Assembly: GCF_003990975.1 (NCBI RefSeq) | Contig: NZ_RZJR01000012.1 | Span: forward strand, 176,941 to 240,940 | Length of the DNA stretch: 64,000 bases | Direction of reading: 5' to 3' | Source of the DNA: Cohnella sp. AR92 | Lineage (GTDB): Bacteria > Bacillota > Bacilli > Paenibacillales > Paenibacillaceae | Shown here: positions 16,271 to 25,618 of the stretch, in pieces | Layout of the letters: every line of letters starts with the position of its first letter | How positions within the stretch are numbered: the stretch's first letter is position 1 | The notes under the pieces: generated by a model | Told to the model about the DNA's origin: nothing | Databases searched by the model: none | What the model saw: the letters and a program-made list of their open reading frames with translations, nothing else | Position numbers and translations under genes: made by a program

Positions 16271-16279
16271 TGGTATAAT
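16271..16279 (+). promoter_or_regulatory. Extended -10 promoter of the flavoprotein gene
   Basis: TGGTATAAT is a perfect extended -10 element, 38 bp before the ATG. No good -35 is visible 17 bp upstream. Confidence 0.55.
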
Positions 16280-16316
16280 TAAGCAGTTACCATCCAATCG
16301 AAGGGAGAGCACCAGC

Positions 16317-16880
16317 ATGTATGATGTAGTCATTATCGGAGCGGGCCCTGCCGGCTCGAGCGCAGCGATCTTCACCTCCAAAGCCGGGAAGAAGACTCTT
16401 GTTATCGACAGCGACCAGAGCGTCACGAGACGCGCTTGGCTGGACAACCATTATGGAGCCCCTGGCATCTCGGGTCCCGATCTCGTCGAGACCGGCAAGC
16501 GGCAGGCGATCAAGTTCGGCGCGGAATACGTTCAAGCCAAAGCGACCAAAGTCGTGGCGGGCGAAGGCTCTCTAACCGTCGAGACGGAGAACGGATCTTA
16601 CGAGGCGGGCCATGTCATCGTCGCAACGGGCATGTTCGCGGACTTCGCGGAAGCGAGCGGGATCCGAACGAAGCCGGGCACCGAGCCGAGAATCAAGACG
16701 ATCGTCGATGCGACTTCGGAAGGCCGAACGAGTCTTGCCAACGTATGGGCGGCCGGCACCATTGCCGGGGTCAGCATGCATACGATCATAACGGCGGGCG
16801 ACGGCGCCAAAGTGGCGATCAACCTGATCAGCGAACTGAACGGGACGCGTTACGTCGATCATGATGTGCTCAAGTCCTAA
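16317..16880 (+). CDS. Single-domain FAD/NAD(P)-binding protein (thioredoxin reductase-like)
   Basis: A 187-aa protein with the FAD half of thioredoxin reductase: VVIIGAGPAGSSAA at the N-terminus, ATG near residue 103 and a C-terminal VWAAGTIAG...GDGAKVAINL FAD-binding block. The central NADPH domain and the CxxC redox pair of true TrxB are missing, although both ends are intact, so this is a compact family form and not a truncation. Shine-Dalgarno AAGGGAGAG precedes the ATG. It may be a reduced flavoprotein oxidoreductase; the partner is not evident from the neighbours. Confidence 0.78.
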   Translation: MYDVVIIGAGPAGSSAAIFTSKAGKKTLVIDSDQSVTRRAWLDNHYGAPGISGPDLVETGKRQAIKFGAEYVQAKATKVVAGEGSLTVETENGSYEAGHVIVATGMFADFAEASGIRTKPGTEPRIKTIVDATSEGRTSLANVWAAGTIAGVSMHTIITAGDGAKVAINLISELNGTRYVDHDVLKS

Positions 16881-16955
16881 TCGATCCTTTTCTAACAAAA
16901 TGCTCCTTTAATCCGATTGTGCGGCCGTCCGGACTCCCTTAATATGTAACCAAAA

Positions 16956-16990
16956 TGACGATGCGGGCTTGTCCCGCTCGTCTTTGTTTT
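16956..16990 (+). terminator. Terminator after the flavoprotein gene
   Basis: GACGA.GCGGG pairs with CCCGC.TCGTC and is followed by TTTGTTTT. Confidence 0.7.
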
Positions 16991-17047
16991 ATCAAGCTCC
17001 GGCTTCGACCGCGAAAAGCGAGGGCCGGATTCCAAGGAGCCATAAGC

Positions 17048-18931
17048 ATGCATCATGACCATGGATCGTATAACGTGCTTCTTGTCGCTCTCTCCGTTCT
17101 GTTCTCCGTTATCTCCTCCTACATAGGCTGCGATCTCATCGTTCGGCTTCGTTCCCCGAGCTTCCGTTCCCGGCTCTTCCTGCCGCTTGCTTCCATCGTG
17201 ATCGGTATCGGAATCTGGTCCATGCACTACTTGGGCATTCTGGCGCTGGATTCTCAGAGCAGCCCGCTGCGTTTCCGGTTGGCTCCGCTGTACCTGTCGG
17301 CGGTCATTCCGATCGTTCTGGTCTACTTCGGCCTTCTGCCTATCGCCGGCAAGAGAATCGGCAATAAACACGGTTCATTTCTCATCGGAGGCTCCTTGAT
17401 CTCGGCGGCCATCGTCCTCATGCACTTTATGGGCATGTACGCGATGGGAATGTCGGATGCGACGGACTACGATCCTTCCTATACCGTTTTCTCGATTGCG
17501 ATCGCCGTTGTCTTCACGCTCAGTTCCCTCTACGTTGCGTTCTACAGAACGATCGGCCGGGGCGGCAGGCGGGAGCTGATGCGCAAGACCGCGGGAGCGC
17601 TTCTGCTCGGCGCGGCGATGTCGGGCATGCATTACGTGGCGATGTCGGGAACGTATGTCGATCCGTCTGCCAGCATCATGGTGGAGAACGAAGCCGTGGA
17701 GACGTCGTACCTGGCGACTTTGATCGGGGGAGCCGCCATCTTCATCCTTGTCACGGTCTGGGTCGTCATGTACCTGGACAAGAGAAATGCCCTTCGATCC
17801 GCGCACTTTAACGAGCTTCGCTACTTCTCCTTGTTCGAGCATTACCCGGACATGGTCGTCTGCTACGACCCCACTCTCGAGAGGATAGTCAGCATCAACC
17901 CCGCGGTCCCGCGTTTGACCGGGTATATGGAGAGCGACTTGCCCGGTCTCGTGCTGGAGGATCTGATTCCGTACCGGGACGAGTTCCTTGCGGCGGAGGT
18001 TAGTCTTCATACGGTCATCCGGACGGCCGTTCCGCAGAATGCGGAGCTACATCTTCGGGTGCGATGCGGCGAGCTTCTGCTTCTGGAGGTCGCGATGTTC
18101 CCGCTGTTCGTCGATGCCAAGGAGTACGTCTACATGGTAGCCAAGGACATCACGGAGAAAAAAAGAGCGGAGCTGGAGCTGATCCGAGCCAAAGAGGAAG
18201 CCGAGAGCGCCAATCGGGCGAAGAGCAGCTTCCTCGCGACGATGAGCCATGAGATCCGCACGCCGCTGAACGGGATCGTCGGCGCCAATCAGCTCCTGCT
18301 TGAGGCGAATCCGACCTCCATCCAACGCGAGCTTCTGCTGCTCCAGGATAAGAGCAGCCATGCGCTGCTACGAATCATCAACGGGATCCTCGATTACACG
18401 CGGATCGAATCCGGGCATGTGCGGTTTAAGCCGGAATGGTTCAACCTCGCCGATTGCCTGACGGACAGCATGGAGCTGTTCTCGATCAATGCCGGCCAGA
18501 AGGACGTGCGGCTGGAGACGAGCCTCGATCACAAGCTGCCTAAGAAGCTCTACGGGGATCCGATTCGCTTAAAGCAGATCCTGATCAACCTGATCGGCAA
18601 CGCGGTGAAATTCACTGATTCCGGCTTCGTTCGGCTGGAGGCTTACCCGGTCGAGGAGTCTTGCTTGGTTACCGGAAGCGTTCTGCTGGAATTCCAGGTC
18701 ACCGATACCGGAATCGGCATCAAGCCGGAGGATATCCATCGCCTGTTCCTGCCATTCAACCAGATGGATTCGGACATGAATCGGCATTACGAAGGAACCG
18801 GACTCGGGCTGGCGATCTGCAAGAATCTGGTGGAGCTGCAGGGAGGGGAGATCTGGCTGGATGCGGACTGGACGGGAGGCTCCAGGTTCGTGTTCCGGAT
18901 TCCTTACCGTTTGGAACCGGAAGCGGGCTGA
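17048..18931 (+). CDS. MHYT-PAS sensor histidine kinase
   Basis: A 627-aa membrane sensor kinase. The start at 17048 follows AAGGAG; the frame is open earlier but without a ribosome site. The N-terminal integral MHYT sensor (residues about 5-235) has the three signature copies [19 protein letters not shown] and [10 protein letters not shown], proposed to bind copper and sense oxygen, CO or NO. A PAS domain (about 255-375) follows. Then comes the dimerisation/phosphoacceptor helix with His in [15 protein letters not shown] (near 400) and a full HATPase domain with [19 protein letters not shown] and [12 protein letters not shown]. No receiver domain and no response regulator gene are adjacent, so it is an orphan here. 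Confidence 0.93.
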   Translation: MHHDHGSYNVLLVALSVLFSVISSYIGCDLIVRLRSPSFRSRLFLPLASIVIGIGIWSMHYLGILALDSQSSPLRFRLAPLYLSAVIPIVLVYFGLLPIAGKRIGNKHGSFLIGGSLISAAIVLMHFMGMYAMGMSDATDYDPSYTVFSIAIAVVFTLSSLYVAFYRTIGRGGRRELMRKTAGALLLGAAMSGMHYVAMSGTYVDPSASIMVENEAVETSYLATLIGGAAIFILVTVWVVMYLDKRNALRSAHFNELRYFSLFEHYPDMVVCYDPTLERIVSINPAVPRLTGYMESDLPGLVLEDLIPYRDEFLAAEVSLHTVIRTAVPQNAELHLRVRCGELLLLEVAMFPLFVDAKEYVYMVAKDITEKKRAELELIRAKEEAESANRAKSSFLATMSHEIRTPLNGIVGANQLLLEANPTSIQRELLLLQDKSSHALLRIINGILDYTRIESGHVRFKPEWFNLADCLTDSMELFSINAGQKDVRLETSLDHKLPKKLYGDPIRLKQILINLIGNAVKFTDSGFVRLEAYPVEESCLVTGSVLLEFQVTDTGIGIKPEDIHRLFLPFNQMDSDMNRHYEGTGLGLAICKNLVELQGGEIWLDADWTGGSRFVFRIPYRLEPEAG

Positions 18932-18970
18932 AGAGGCGGAATTCGGCGCGAACCCTCCTTGCTTATTCTT

Positions 18971-18999
18971 TTGCAAGTTCGGGTTCGTGCCGATATAAT
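18971..18999 (+). promoter_or_regulatory. Sigma-A promoter of the tsaE operon
   Basis: TTGCAA, 17 nt, TATAAT. The -35 lies in the loop side of a GC-rich hairpin (18949-18993) that closes the kinase transcript region. The leader from here to tsaE is about 170 nt and shows nothing else I can name. Confidence 0.7.
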
Positions 19000-19174
19000 T
19001 AAGGACACAACATGCCAGGCGGAACCCTCGCCGATGCTTCACTTTGCGAATGCGAATGCGCTCATCCGCGCTTGGACTTCATGATGTCCGTACGCGGATT
19101 TTCTGCATTCGCCGCGGGGGATTCGGCGGGATCGTCATCCCGTCGCCTGGCATCAGGATTCGGAGGAGTACGAG

Positions 19175-19699
19175 ATGGCGGTCGATTATGAAGACCTGGA
19201 AGAGAAGGGGCGCGTCTTCGAATGGAAGGCGGAATGCGAGGCGGATACGGTGCGCTTCGCCCAACATTTAGCGAAGCTCGCCATGCCCGGAACGCTGCTT
19301 GCCTTGGACGGAGATCTGGGAGCGGGCAAGACGAGGTTCGCTCAAGCGTTCGCGGCGGGCCTCGGCATACCGGGCATCGTGAACAGCCCTACCTTCACTA
19401 TCATTAAAGAATACGACGGAGGCCGATTGCCTCTCTATCATATGGACGTCTACCGTCTCTCCATGGAAGAGGCGGACGAGCTGGGCCTCGAGGAATACTT
19501 CGAAGGGGAGGGCGTCTCCCTGGTCGAGTGGGCTTCTCTCATCGTTCCTCTGCTGCCGCCGGAGAGGCTGCATCTGCGCATCGCCCATACCGGACCGGAA
19601 TCGAGATTATTCGTCTGCGTTCCTCTGGGGGATAGATATGAAGAATGGTGTCGGAAGCTTGGCATGAAGGAGAGAGCGAAGGGGGAGATCGAATCATGA
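19175..19699 (+). CDS. tsaE: tRNA t6A biosynthesis ATPase TsaE
   Basis: A 174-aa P-loop protein needed with TsaB and TsaD for N6-threonylcarbamoyladenosine at tRNA position 37. Walker A GDLGAGKT lies near residue 45; SPTFTIIKEY and YHMDVYRL are the family's invariant strings, and VEWA follows. It has about 15 extra N-terminal residues compared with the shortest homologues. GGAGGAG precedes the ATG. It opens the operon tsaE-tsaB-rimI-tsaD, and its stop overlaps the tsaB start by 4 bp (ATGA). Confidence 0.95.
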   Translation: MAVDYEDLEEKGRVFEWKAECEADTVRFAQHLAKLAMPGTLLALDGDLGAGKTRFAQAFAAGLGIPGIVNSPTFTIIKEYDGGRLPLYHMDVYRLSMEEADELGLEEYFEGEGVSLVEWASLIVPLLPPERLHLRIAHTGPESRLFVCVPLGDRYEEWCRKLGMKERAKGEIES

Positions 19700-20505
19700 A
19701 CGGAATCGAGACGAAGGGGCAAGCGGGAAGCTGCACGACGCTGGCTCTCGATACCTCGACGGCAACGCTGGCGACGGCGGTCACCCGGGACGGGGCCGTG
19801 CTCGGCAGCTCTCAGTCCTATGCCGAACGGAATCATTCCGTCTACGTGACGTCTCAGATGAAGGAGCTTCTTCAGAGCAGCCGTACGCCTGCCGGCGAGG
19901 TTGACGTCATTGCGGTCGGGCAAGGCCCCGGCTCCTACACGGGAGTCCGCATCGCCGTGACCGCGGCCAAGACGCTCGCCTGGATCTGGAAGAAGCCGCT
20001 GGTCGGCGTCTCCAGCCTCGAAGCGATGGCGTACGGTTTCTGGTTGAGGAAGCGGGAGGAAGCGGACGAACGGGACGGAAGAGAGGTCTGGGTCGTTCCG
20101 CTCATGGATGCCCGCAGAGGACAAGTTTACGTAGCTCGGTTCGCGATCCGCGAGGACGGCTCCTGGCATCGGGCGGAAGAAGACGGCATTCGCCTCTTTA
20201 AGGAATGGTTCGGCAGCTTGGAGCAACTGGCGCAAGCCGGGAAGCCGCCGGGCGAGGTGTGGTTCGTCAGCGAGAACGGCGAAGTTGCCGCCAAGCTGCT
20301 CGGAGAACCCGTCGGCCATGCCGCGGCTTCCGGGATCTATTCCGAAGCGGCTTACTCCATGGACGCGGGAGCCATCGGCTTGCTGGCGGAAGCTCGTTAC
20401 CGGCAAGGCAAAGCTTCGGTCGTGCATGATTTCGTGCCGAACTACACCCAGCTGACGGAGGCGGAAGTGAAGCTGAACGCCGCGAGATCGGAGAGTGCGA
20501 CATGA
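19696..20505 (+). CDS. tsaB: tRNA t6A biosynthesis protein TsaB
   Basis: A 269-aa non-catalytic partner of TsaD with the ASKHA fold. The N-terminal LALDTSTATLATAV and the middle GQGPGSYTGVRIAVTAAKTLAW are diagnostic. The start at 19696 is fixed by the ATGA overlap with tsaE; earlier in-frame starts lie inside tsaE. It overlaps rimI by 4 bp. The insertion rich in Arg/Glu around residue 118 (LRKREEADERDGRE) is a lineage-specific loop. Confidence 0.94.
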   Translation: MNGIETKGQAGSCTTLALDTSTATLATAVTRDGAVLGSSQSYAERNHSVYVTSQMKELLQSSRTPAGEVDVIAVGQGPGSYTGVRIAVTAAKTLAWIWKKPLVGVSSLEAMAYGFWLRKREEADERDGREVWVVPLMDARRGQVYVARFAIREDGSWHRAEEDGIRLFKEWFGSLEQLAQAGKPPGEVWFVSENGEVAAKLLGEPVGHAAASGIYSEAAYSMDAGAIGLLAEARYRQGKASVVHDFVPNYTQLTEAEVKLNAARSESAT

Positions 20506-21089
20506 GCCTGCCGGCTATCCGCAAGGAAGCACTGGTGTTCCGCAGCATGCGGCTGGAGGATATCGACACGATCGTCGAGATCGAGAAGGAAGCGTTCACC
20601 GCCCCCTGGACGGCGGAAGCGTTCAACAACGAGCTGAAGCAGAACCTGTTCGCGAAGTACATGGTCATGGAGCAGGATGGAGCCATCCTCGGTTACGGCG
20701 GCATGTGGCTGATCGTGGACGAGGCCCACGTGACCAATATCGCGATCCGCGAACGCTATCAAGGGCAGGGGCTCGGCAAGCTCCTGCTCGGAGAGATGAT
20801 GAAGACCGCCCACTGGCTCGGCGCCAAGCGCATGACGCTGGAGGTGCGGGTCACCAACGAGATCGCCCAGCGGCTCTATCGCCGATTCGGCTTCGAGCCC
20901 TCCGGCATTCGCCCCGGTTATTATTCGGATAATATGGAAGACGCTCTTATCATGTGGGCGGATCTCGACCCGGAGGTCTGGAACAAGCAAGATAACCCTG
21001 AGCCAAGAAGCCGGAGAACGCCTGGTGAGAAGGCGGAACGGGGAACGGCGGGCTCGTCGGCAAGAGCGTTAGAAGGAGAGCAGGCATGA
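20502..21089 (+). CDS. rimI: Ribosomal protein S18 alanine N-acetyltransferase RimI
   Basis: GNAT acetyltransferase of 195 aa. The acetyl-CoA loop is RYQGQGLGKLLL (near residue 90), preceded by VTNIAIRE, and NEIAQRLYRRFGFEPSGIRPGYY closes the fold, as in RimI of the tsa operons. The last 35-40 residues (after about 155) are a charged, low-complexity extension not needed for the fold. It starts inside tsaB and overlaps tsaD by 4 bp. Confidence 0.92.
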   Translation: MSLPAIRKEALVFRSMRLEDIDTIVEIEKEAFTAPWTAEAFNNELKQNLFAKYMVMEQDGAILGYGGMWLIVDEAHVTNIAIRERYQGQGLGKLLLGEMMKTAHWLGAKRMTLEVRVTNEIAQRLYRRFGFEPSGIRPGYYSDNMEDALIMWADLDPEVWNKQDNPEPRSRRTPGEKAERGTAGSSARALEGEQA

Positions 21090-22144
21090 ACAATCCGTAC
21101 TATCTGGCAGCCATCGAGACCAGCTGCGACGAGACCTCCGTGGCCATCGTCCGCAACGGTACCGAAGTGCTGGCCAATATCGTATCCAGCCAGATCGATA
21201 CCCATCGCCGCTTCGGCGGCGTGGTTCCGGAGATCGCGTCCCGCAAGCACGTCGAGAGCATCACCGTCATTCTGGAGGAAGCGTTCGTTGCGGCCGGCGT
21301 CTCTCCGGAGCAGATCGATGCCGTAGCGGTAACGCAAGGCCCCGGCCTCGTGGGCGCGCTGCTCGTCGGGGTCGTCGCGGCCAAGAGTCTGGCCATGGCT
21401 CTCGACGTTCCATTGATCGGCACCCATCACATCGCCGGGCACATCTACGCGAACAGCCTGATCGGAGAGATTCAATATCCTTCTCTGGCGCTGGTCGTGT
21501 CCGGCGGCCATACCGAGCTCGTCCTGCTCGAATCGGAAGGCAGCTTCCGCATTATCGGCCGCACGCGGGACGACGCGGTCGGCGAAGCTTACGACAAAGT
21601 CGCGCGGGCGTTGTCCCTCCCCTACCCGGGAGGCCCTCACGTGGACCGGATGGCGCACGAAGCCGAAGAGGCCATCGAGCTGCCGCGGGCCTGGCTGGAG
21701 CCGGACTCGTACGACTTCAGCTTCAGCGGCCTCAAGTCCGCGGTGCTCGCGGAGATCAACCGCGCGAACATGAAGGGCGAGCCGATCCGGGCGCATGCGC
21801 TGGCGAGGGGATTCCAAGAGTCGGTCATCGACGTGGTGACCGCCAAGGCGATGAGAGCGGCGCAGCAATACGGGGTTCGCCAGCTTCTGCTGTGCGGCGG
21901 CGTTGCGGCGAACAAGGGGCTGCGCTCGCGGCTGACGGCTCTGTGCGCGGAAGCGGGCGTGCCGCTCCTGATTCCGCCGAATTCGCTCTGTACCGATAAC
22001 GCGGCGATGATCGCGGCGGCGGCGGACCTGAAGTGGCGGCGCGGCGAGTTCGACTCGCTCGACCTTAAAGCCGAGGCTCAGCTGTCGCTGGAGGATTGGT
22101 CGGTCGGAGCCGAGGCCGATTCGAAAAAAACGATAGAAGCCTAA
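21086..22144 (+). CDS. tsaD: tRNA N6-adenosine threonylcarbamoyltransferase TsaD
   Basis: A 352-aa Kae1/TsaD protein that transfers the threonylcarbamoyl group to A37 of ANN-decoding tRNAs. The N-terminus reads ETSCDETSVAI, followed by the metal-binding HHIAGHIYAN (H-x3-H near residue 112), VSGGHTELVLL, DDAVGEAYDKVAR and the late GGVAANKGLR. Length is normal. It ends the t6A operon, and the LysE gene begins 26 bp later. Confidence 0.96.
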   Translation: MNNPYYLAAIETSCDETSVAIVRNGTEVLANIVSSQIDTHRRFGGVVPEIASRKHVESITVILEEAFVAAGVSPEQIDAVAVTQGPGLVGALLVGVVAAKSLAMALDVPLIGTHHIAGHIYANSLIGEIQYPSLALVVSGGHTELVLLESEGSFRIIGRTRDDAVGEAYDKVARALSLPYPGGPHVDRMAHEAEEAIELPRAWLEPDSYDFSFSGLKSAVLAEINRANMKGEPIRAHALARGFQESVIDVVTAKAMRAAQQYGVRQLLLCGGVAANKGLRSRLTALCAEAGVPLLIPPNSLCTDNAAMIAAAADLKWRRGEFDSLDLKAEAQLSLEDWSVGAEADSKKTIEA

Positions 22145-22170
22145 AGAAGCTTCGGCGGAGGGAGTGCGGA

Positions 22171-22791
22171 ATGTCTATCTTATGGCAAGGCTTGGCGCTT
22201 GGCTTGTCCGTAGCGGCTCCGGTCGGGCCGATCGGCCTTCTGTGCATTCGCCGAACCCTTGCCCAAGGGCGTCTATACGGCTTGCTCTCCGGGCTGGGAG
22301 CGGCGACCGCGGACGCGATTTACGGAACGATCGCCGCGCTGGGCTTAACGGCGCTAACGTCGTTCCTGCTTCATCAGCAGGATTGGATTCGGGTCGCGGG
22401 AGGCGTCTTCCTGTGCTATCTGGCCTACAAGACTCTCATCGCCAAGCCGGAGAGCGCGGAAGGGCAAGGCCAATCGCCTGCCTCCGGACGCTGGATGGCG
22501 TACTTGTCCACTCTCCTGCTCACCTTGACGAATCCGATGACGATTATCTCCTTCGCGGGAATGTTCGCCGGGTTCTCGAGGGCATCGTCCGGAACGAGCG
22601 ACGCTTTGCTTCTCGTCGCGGGAGTCTTCGCGGGCTCCGCTCTCTGGTGGCTGGCGCTTGCCTCCGCGGTCGGCGCGTTCAAGAAGCGGCTCTCCGCGCG
22701 GTGGTTAAGAGGCCTCAATATCGGATCGGGACTTATTCTTCTGATTTTCGGCATAACGATTATAGGGGGAACGGCGGCTGAGTTAGCATAA
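22171..22791 (+). CDS. LysE/RhtB family amino-acid exporter
   Basis: A 206-aa membrane protein with six predicted helices and the LysE family N-terminal motif GLSVAAPVGPIGLLCIRRTL. GLLSGLGAATADAIYG and TLTNPMTIISFAGMF are the other conserved blocks. The ATG at 22171 follows GGAGGGAG. Members export amino acids such as lysine, homoserine or threonine; the substrate is not predictable. It probably shares the tsaD transcript. Confidence 0.9.
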   Translation: MSILWQGLALGLSVAAPVGPIGLLCIRRTLAQGRLYGLLSGLGAATADAIYGTIAALGLTALTSFLLHQQDWIRVAGGVFLCYLAYKTLIAKPESAEGQGQSPASGRWMAYLSTLLLTLTNPMTIISFAGMFAGFSRASSGTSDALLLVAGVFAGSALWWLALASAVGAFKKRLSARWLRGLNIGSGLILLIFGITIIGGTAAELA

Positions 22792-23212
22792 GCTCAGGGG
22801 CCGGGCTCCCTTTTTTAATTCGTTCGAGGTTGGAAAATCGAAACGTGCGGAAAGGGGCAAGCGGCAGCGGTTCTAAGAGGGACTTTGGACTAGCGCGAGA
22901 ATGCGCGATTCGGATGCTTTCGACAACGGATTATGCCGCTTGGCCCAGCGGGCAGAGGCGGAAGTCTTGGATCATGGCGAAACCCGCCGGGTTCGTCTAC
23001 AAAACCGCTCACCCTTCGACAGAAATAGGGCGAATTCATCAAATCGGGGTGTGGATACAGTTGTCCACACCCCATGTGCATATTGTGGACATCGAAAAAA
23101 AAGCCTTGCTGGAGTAAGCTTCATGGATTACATCGCAGGGGATAAATCGCGCTGTCGTTTTATGTGGATATTGTGGACAATTCGGTGGAAAAGTCAGAAA
23201 TTTAATATTCAG
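22792..23212. other. Intergenic stretch with a cluster of near-consensus DnaA boxes
   Basis: No gene is convincing here. TTGTCCACA or its reverse occurs at 23061, 23172 and (inside the adjoining terminator) 23291, each one mismatch from the DnaA box TTATCCACA. Related TGTGGATA or TGTGGACA units lie at 23050, 23084 and 23163. Those at 23050 and 23061 form an inverted pair (GGTGTGGA/TCCACACC). The function is unknown. Confidence 0.5.
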
Positions 23213-23306
23213 ATAATAAAAACAGCCTGTGAGAAGCGGGTTTTCCCGAGAAAAATCACATTTTCTGGGGATAACCCGCTACTCACAGACTGTGGACAAG
23301 GCTGTT
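23213..23306 (-). terminator. Long terminator of the ABC-F gene
   Basis: On the minus strand three paired blocks (AACAGCCT/AGGCTGTT, TGTGAG/CTCACA and AGCGGGTT/AACCCGCT) close a long hairpin that runs into GTTTTTATT. One arm carries an 11-nt insert with TTGTCCACA. Confidence 0.7.
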
Positions 23307-23332
23307 CATAACCGCGTTGGGGCATCAGCGGC

Positions 23333-25273
23333 TCAATCCAGCAAAGATTCCCACCGTTCATACGCTTCGTCGAGCTCTTGTCGCCGTTTGTCGAGCTCTG
23401 CCTGTTTCTCGCGAAGCAGAACGTAATCCGAGAAGACTTCCTCCAGGGCCATCTCCTGTTCCAGAGCGGCCATCTCCTCTTCCAAGCGGGCAATATCGGC
23501 CTCCGCCTGCTCCTTCTTGCGCTGCTTGGCCCGTTCGTCCCGCTTGGCTTGCTTCTCCGCTTCGTAATCCTGCTGGGCAGGCGCGGGAGCCGAAGCCGGA
23601 GCCGGAGCGCCGGCTTTGGAAGAGGAGGCTTGAGCGGATTCCGCTTTCCACTGCTCCAACTCCTGCTTCTTCGCGATCATGTCGTCGTAATTGCCCAGGA
23701 AATGCTCCGCTCCCTCGGGATGGAGCTCGACGATCCGATCGGCAAGCCGATTCAGGAAGTAGCGGTCATGGGAGACGAACAAGAGCGTGCCTTCGTATTC
23801 CTCCAGAGCGGCCTCCAGCACCTCTCGGCTCCAAAGATCCAGGTGGTTGGTCGGTTCGTCCAGCACCAGGACGTTCGCTTTGCGCAGCATGAGCTTGGAG
23901 AGCGCCACGCGGGCTTTCTCGCCCCCGCTTAACGATCCGACCGTCTTCTTGACGTCTTCGCCGCTGAACAGGAAGTTGCCGAGAACCGTTCGGATCTCCG
24001 CTTCAGGCAGCATCTTGTATTCGCTCCATACTTCCTCGAGCACGGTATTCGCTTTGTTTAATTGCTTCTGCTCTTGATCGTAATAACCGAGCATGACGCC
24101 GGTTCCCCAGCGGATCGTTCCTTTCCTCAGCGGAAGGGTTCCGACCAGCGCCTTCAGCAGCGTCGTCTTGCCGACTCCGTTCGGTCCGAGCAGGGCGATG
24201 CGTTCCCCGCGCTTGGCGTCGAAGCTGACGTCCTTGAACAGCGGCGCGAGCTCCTCGGACGGAGATGCGGAAGCCTCCGACACCTGGAGCACATCCTTGC
24301 CGGTGCGCCTCTCGGTCGAGAAGGAGAAGCTCGCTTGCTTCAGCGTGCCCGGCTTCTCGAGCCGTTCGATCCGCTCCAGGGCGTTCCGCCGGCTCTGGGC
24401 TCTTCTCGTTGTCGTCGCCCGCACGAGATTGCGCTGAATGAAGTCCTCCATGCGCGCGATTTCTTTCTTCTGCTGCTCGTACAGCTTCGCCTTCTGGGCG
24501 AAGTCGGCTTCCTTCTGCTCCATGAAGCGGCTGTAGTTGCCGGTATAGCGGGTCGCGGAGTGGCGTTCGATCTCCACGATGGAAGTGACCGTCGCGTCCA
24601 GGAAGTAACGGTCGTGGGAGACGATGACCATGGCGCCGGAATACGTCCGCAGGTACTGCTCCAGCCAAGTGAGCGTCGCGATATCCAGGTGGTTGGTGGG
24701 CTCGTCGAGGAGCAGAAGCTCCGGTTGGACGACGAGGAGCCTCGCCAGGGCAAGGCGCGTCCGCTGGCCGCCGCTCAAGCTGGCCACCTGCGTCCCGGGA
24801 GGGAAGTCGCCGAAGCCCATTCCGTGAAGGACGCTGCGAATCCGGTTATCCATCTCGAAGCCGCCCGCGTCGCGGAAGCGGTCGTTCTTTTCGGCGTATT
24901 GGGTGAGCAGCGCCTCGTAACGGGCGGAATCCTGCTGCTCGGCCGGGTCGGCCATCCTCTCCTCCAGGCGCCGCAGCTCTCGCTCCTGTTCGAGCAGCGG
25001 TCCGAAGGCGTCGAACATGACCTCCTGCAGCGTCGATTGCCCGTTGAAGCTGCTGTTCTGCGCCAAGTAGCCGATTTTGAGTTCGCGAGGCTTCGAGATC
25101 GAGCCGGAATCGGCCGTCAGCTCTCCCGCTATGATGCGAAGGAACGTGGACTTGCCCGCGCCGTTCACGCCGACAAGGCCGATCCGGTCGCGTTCGTTAA
25201 TGAGAAGGGACAGCCCTTCGAGTACCGGGGTAACCCCATAATGTTTCGTTATGCCAGATGCTTGCAACAGCAA
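23333..25273 (-). CDS. ydiF: ABC-F family ATPase (YdiF-like)
   Basis: A 646-aa soluble protein with two ABC ATPase domains and no membrane part, the ABC-F class that acts on ribosomes. Domain 1 has Walker A GVNGAGKST, signature LSGGQRTRLALA and LLLDEPTNHLD. The interdomain linker around residues 240-320 is long and charged. Domain 2 has GPNGVGKTT, LSGGEKARVALS and LVLDEPTNHLD. The C-terminal 110 residues form an Ala/Pro tether and a coiled coil rich in Glu/Arg/Gln. The start is TTG 7 nt after GGAGGG. The leader contains a hairpin at 25375. The YdiF subfamily assignment rests on overall layout. Confidence 0.9.
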   Translation of the reverse strand: MLLQASGITKHYGVTPVLEGLSLLINERDRIGLVGVNGAGKSTFLRIIAGELTADSGSISKPRELKIGYLAQNSSFNGQSTLQEVMFDAFGPLLEQERELRRLEERMADPAEQQDSARYEALLTQYAEKNDRFRDAGGFEMDNRIRSVLHGMGFGDFPPGTQVASLSGGQRTRLALARLLVVQPELLLLDEPTNHLDIATLTWLEQYLRTYSGAMVIVSHDRYFLDATVTSIVEIERHSATRYTGNYSRFMEQKEADFAQKAKLYEQQKKEIARMEDFIQRNLVRATTTRRAQSRRNALERIERLEKPGTLKQASFSFSTERRTGKDVLQVSEASASPSEELAPLFKDVSFDAKRGERIALLGPNGVGKTTLLKALVGTLPLRKGTIRWGTGVMLGYYDQEQKQLNKANTVLEEVWSEYKMLPEAEIRTVLGNFLFSGEDVKKTVGSLSGGEKARVALSKLMLRKANVLVLDEPTNHLDLWSREVLEAALEEYEGTLLFVSHDRYFLNRLADRIVELHPEGAEHFLGNYDDMIAKKQELEQWKAESAQASSSKAGAPAPASAPAPAQQDYEAEKQAKRDERAKQRKKEQAEADIARLEEEMAALEQEMALEEVFSDYVLLREKQAELDKRRQELDEAYERWESLLD

Positions 25274-25618
25274 GAGGAATCCCTCCGAGAAACTTGATTT
25301 TCGTAACGATACGGAATTCTAAGGACGCCGAAGACGTTTTATTGCTGAAACGAGGAATAAGTTCATGTCGCTTGGTTATCCGGAATTTAGGATATACAGG
25401 CTTCCGAATAACCTTCGCACAGCGGCTAAGGCGTGCGGAAGTCGCCGTAGGCGTTTATTGCTTGATAGGAGCTTCATTCCAGTGTAGCGCAAAACGGCGG
25501 TAACGTCCAAGCCGCGAACGATGGGGAAACGACAGGGAGGCGACCGATTTCTTGGCGAATTTGGGCAAAAAATGATAAACTGAAACTACCTATATCTTGC
25601 AACTGGACGGAGGGACGA
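25274..25618. other. Divergent intergenic region with a leader hairpin
   Basis: A 345-bp spacer between divergent genes. On the minus strand GGTTATTCGGAA pairs with TTCCGGATAACC (25375-25414), about 100 nt upstream of the ABC-F start. Regulated ABC-F genes often have attenuating leaders, so this may be one. On the plus strand a weak TTGGCG, 18 nt, TAAACT (25552-25581) could serve the folate gene. Nothing else is evident. Confidence 0.4.

Noticed and set aside
18949..18993. Terminator hairpin after the MHYT kinase gene
   Set aside because: The stem is GC-rich but is followed by the tsaE promoter, not a T-run; called only as promoter context.
22830..23117. 95-codon frame in the intergenic region after the LysE gene
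   Set aside because: No family and no good ribosome site; it runs through the DnaA-box-like cluster.
23213..23306. Structured non-coding RNA
   Set aside because: On the minus strand it ends in a T-run just after the ABC-F stop, so a terminator explains it.
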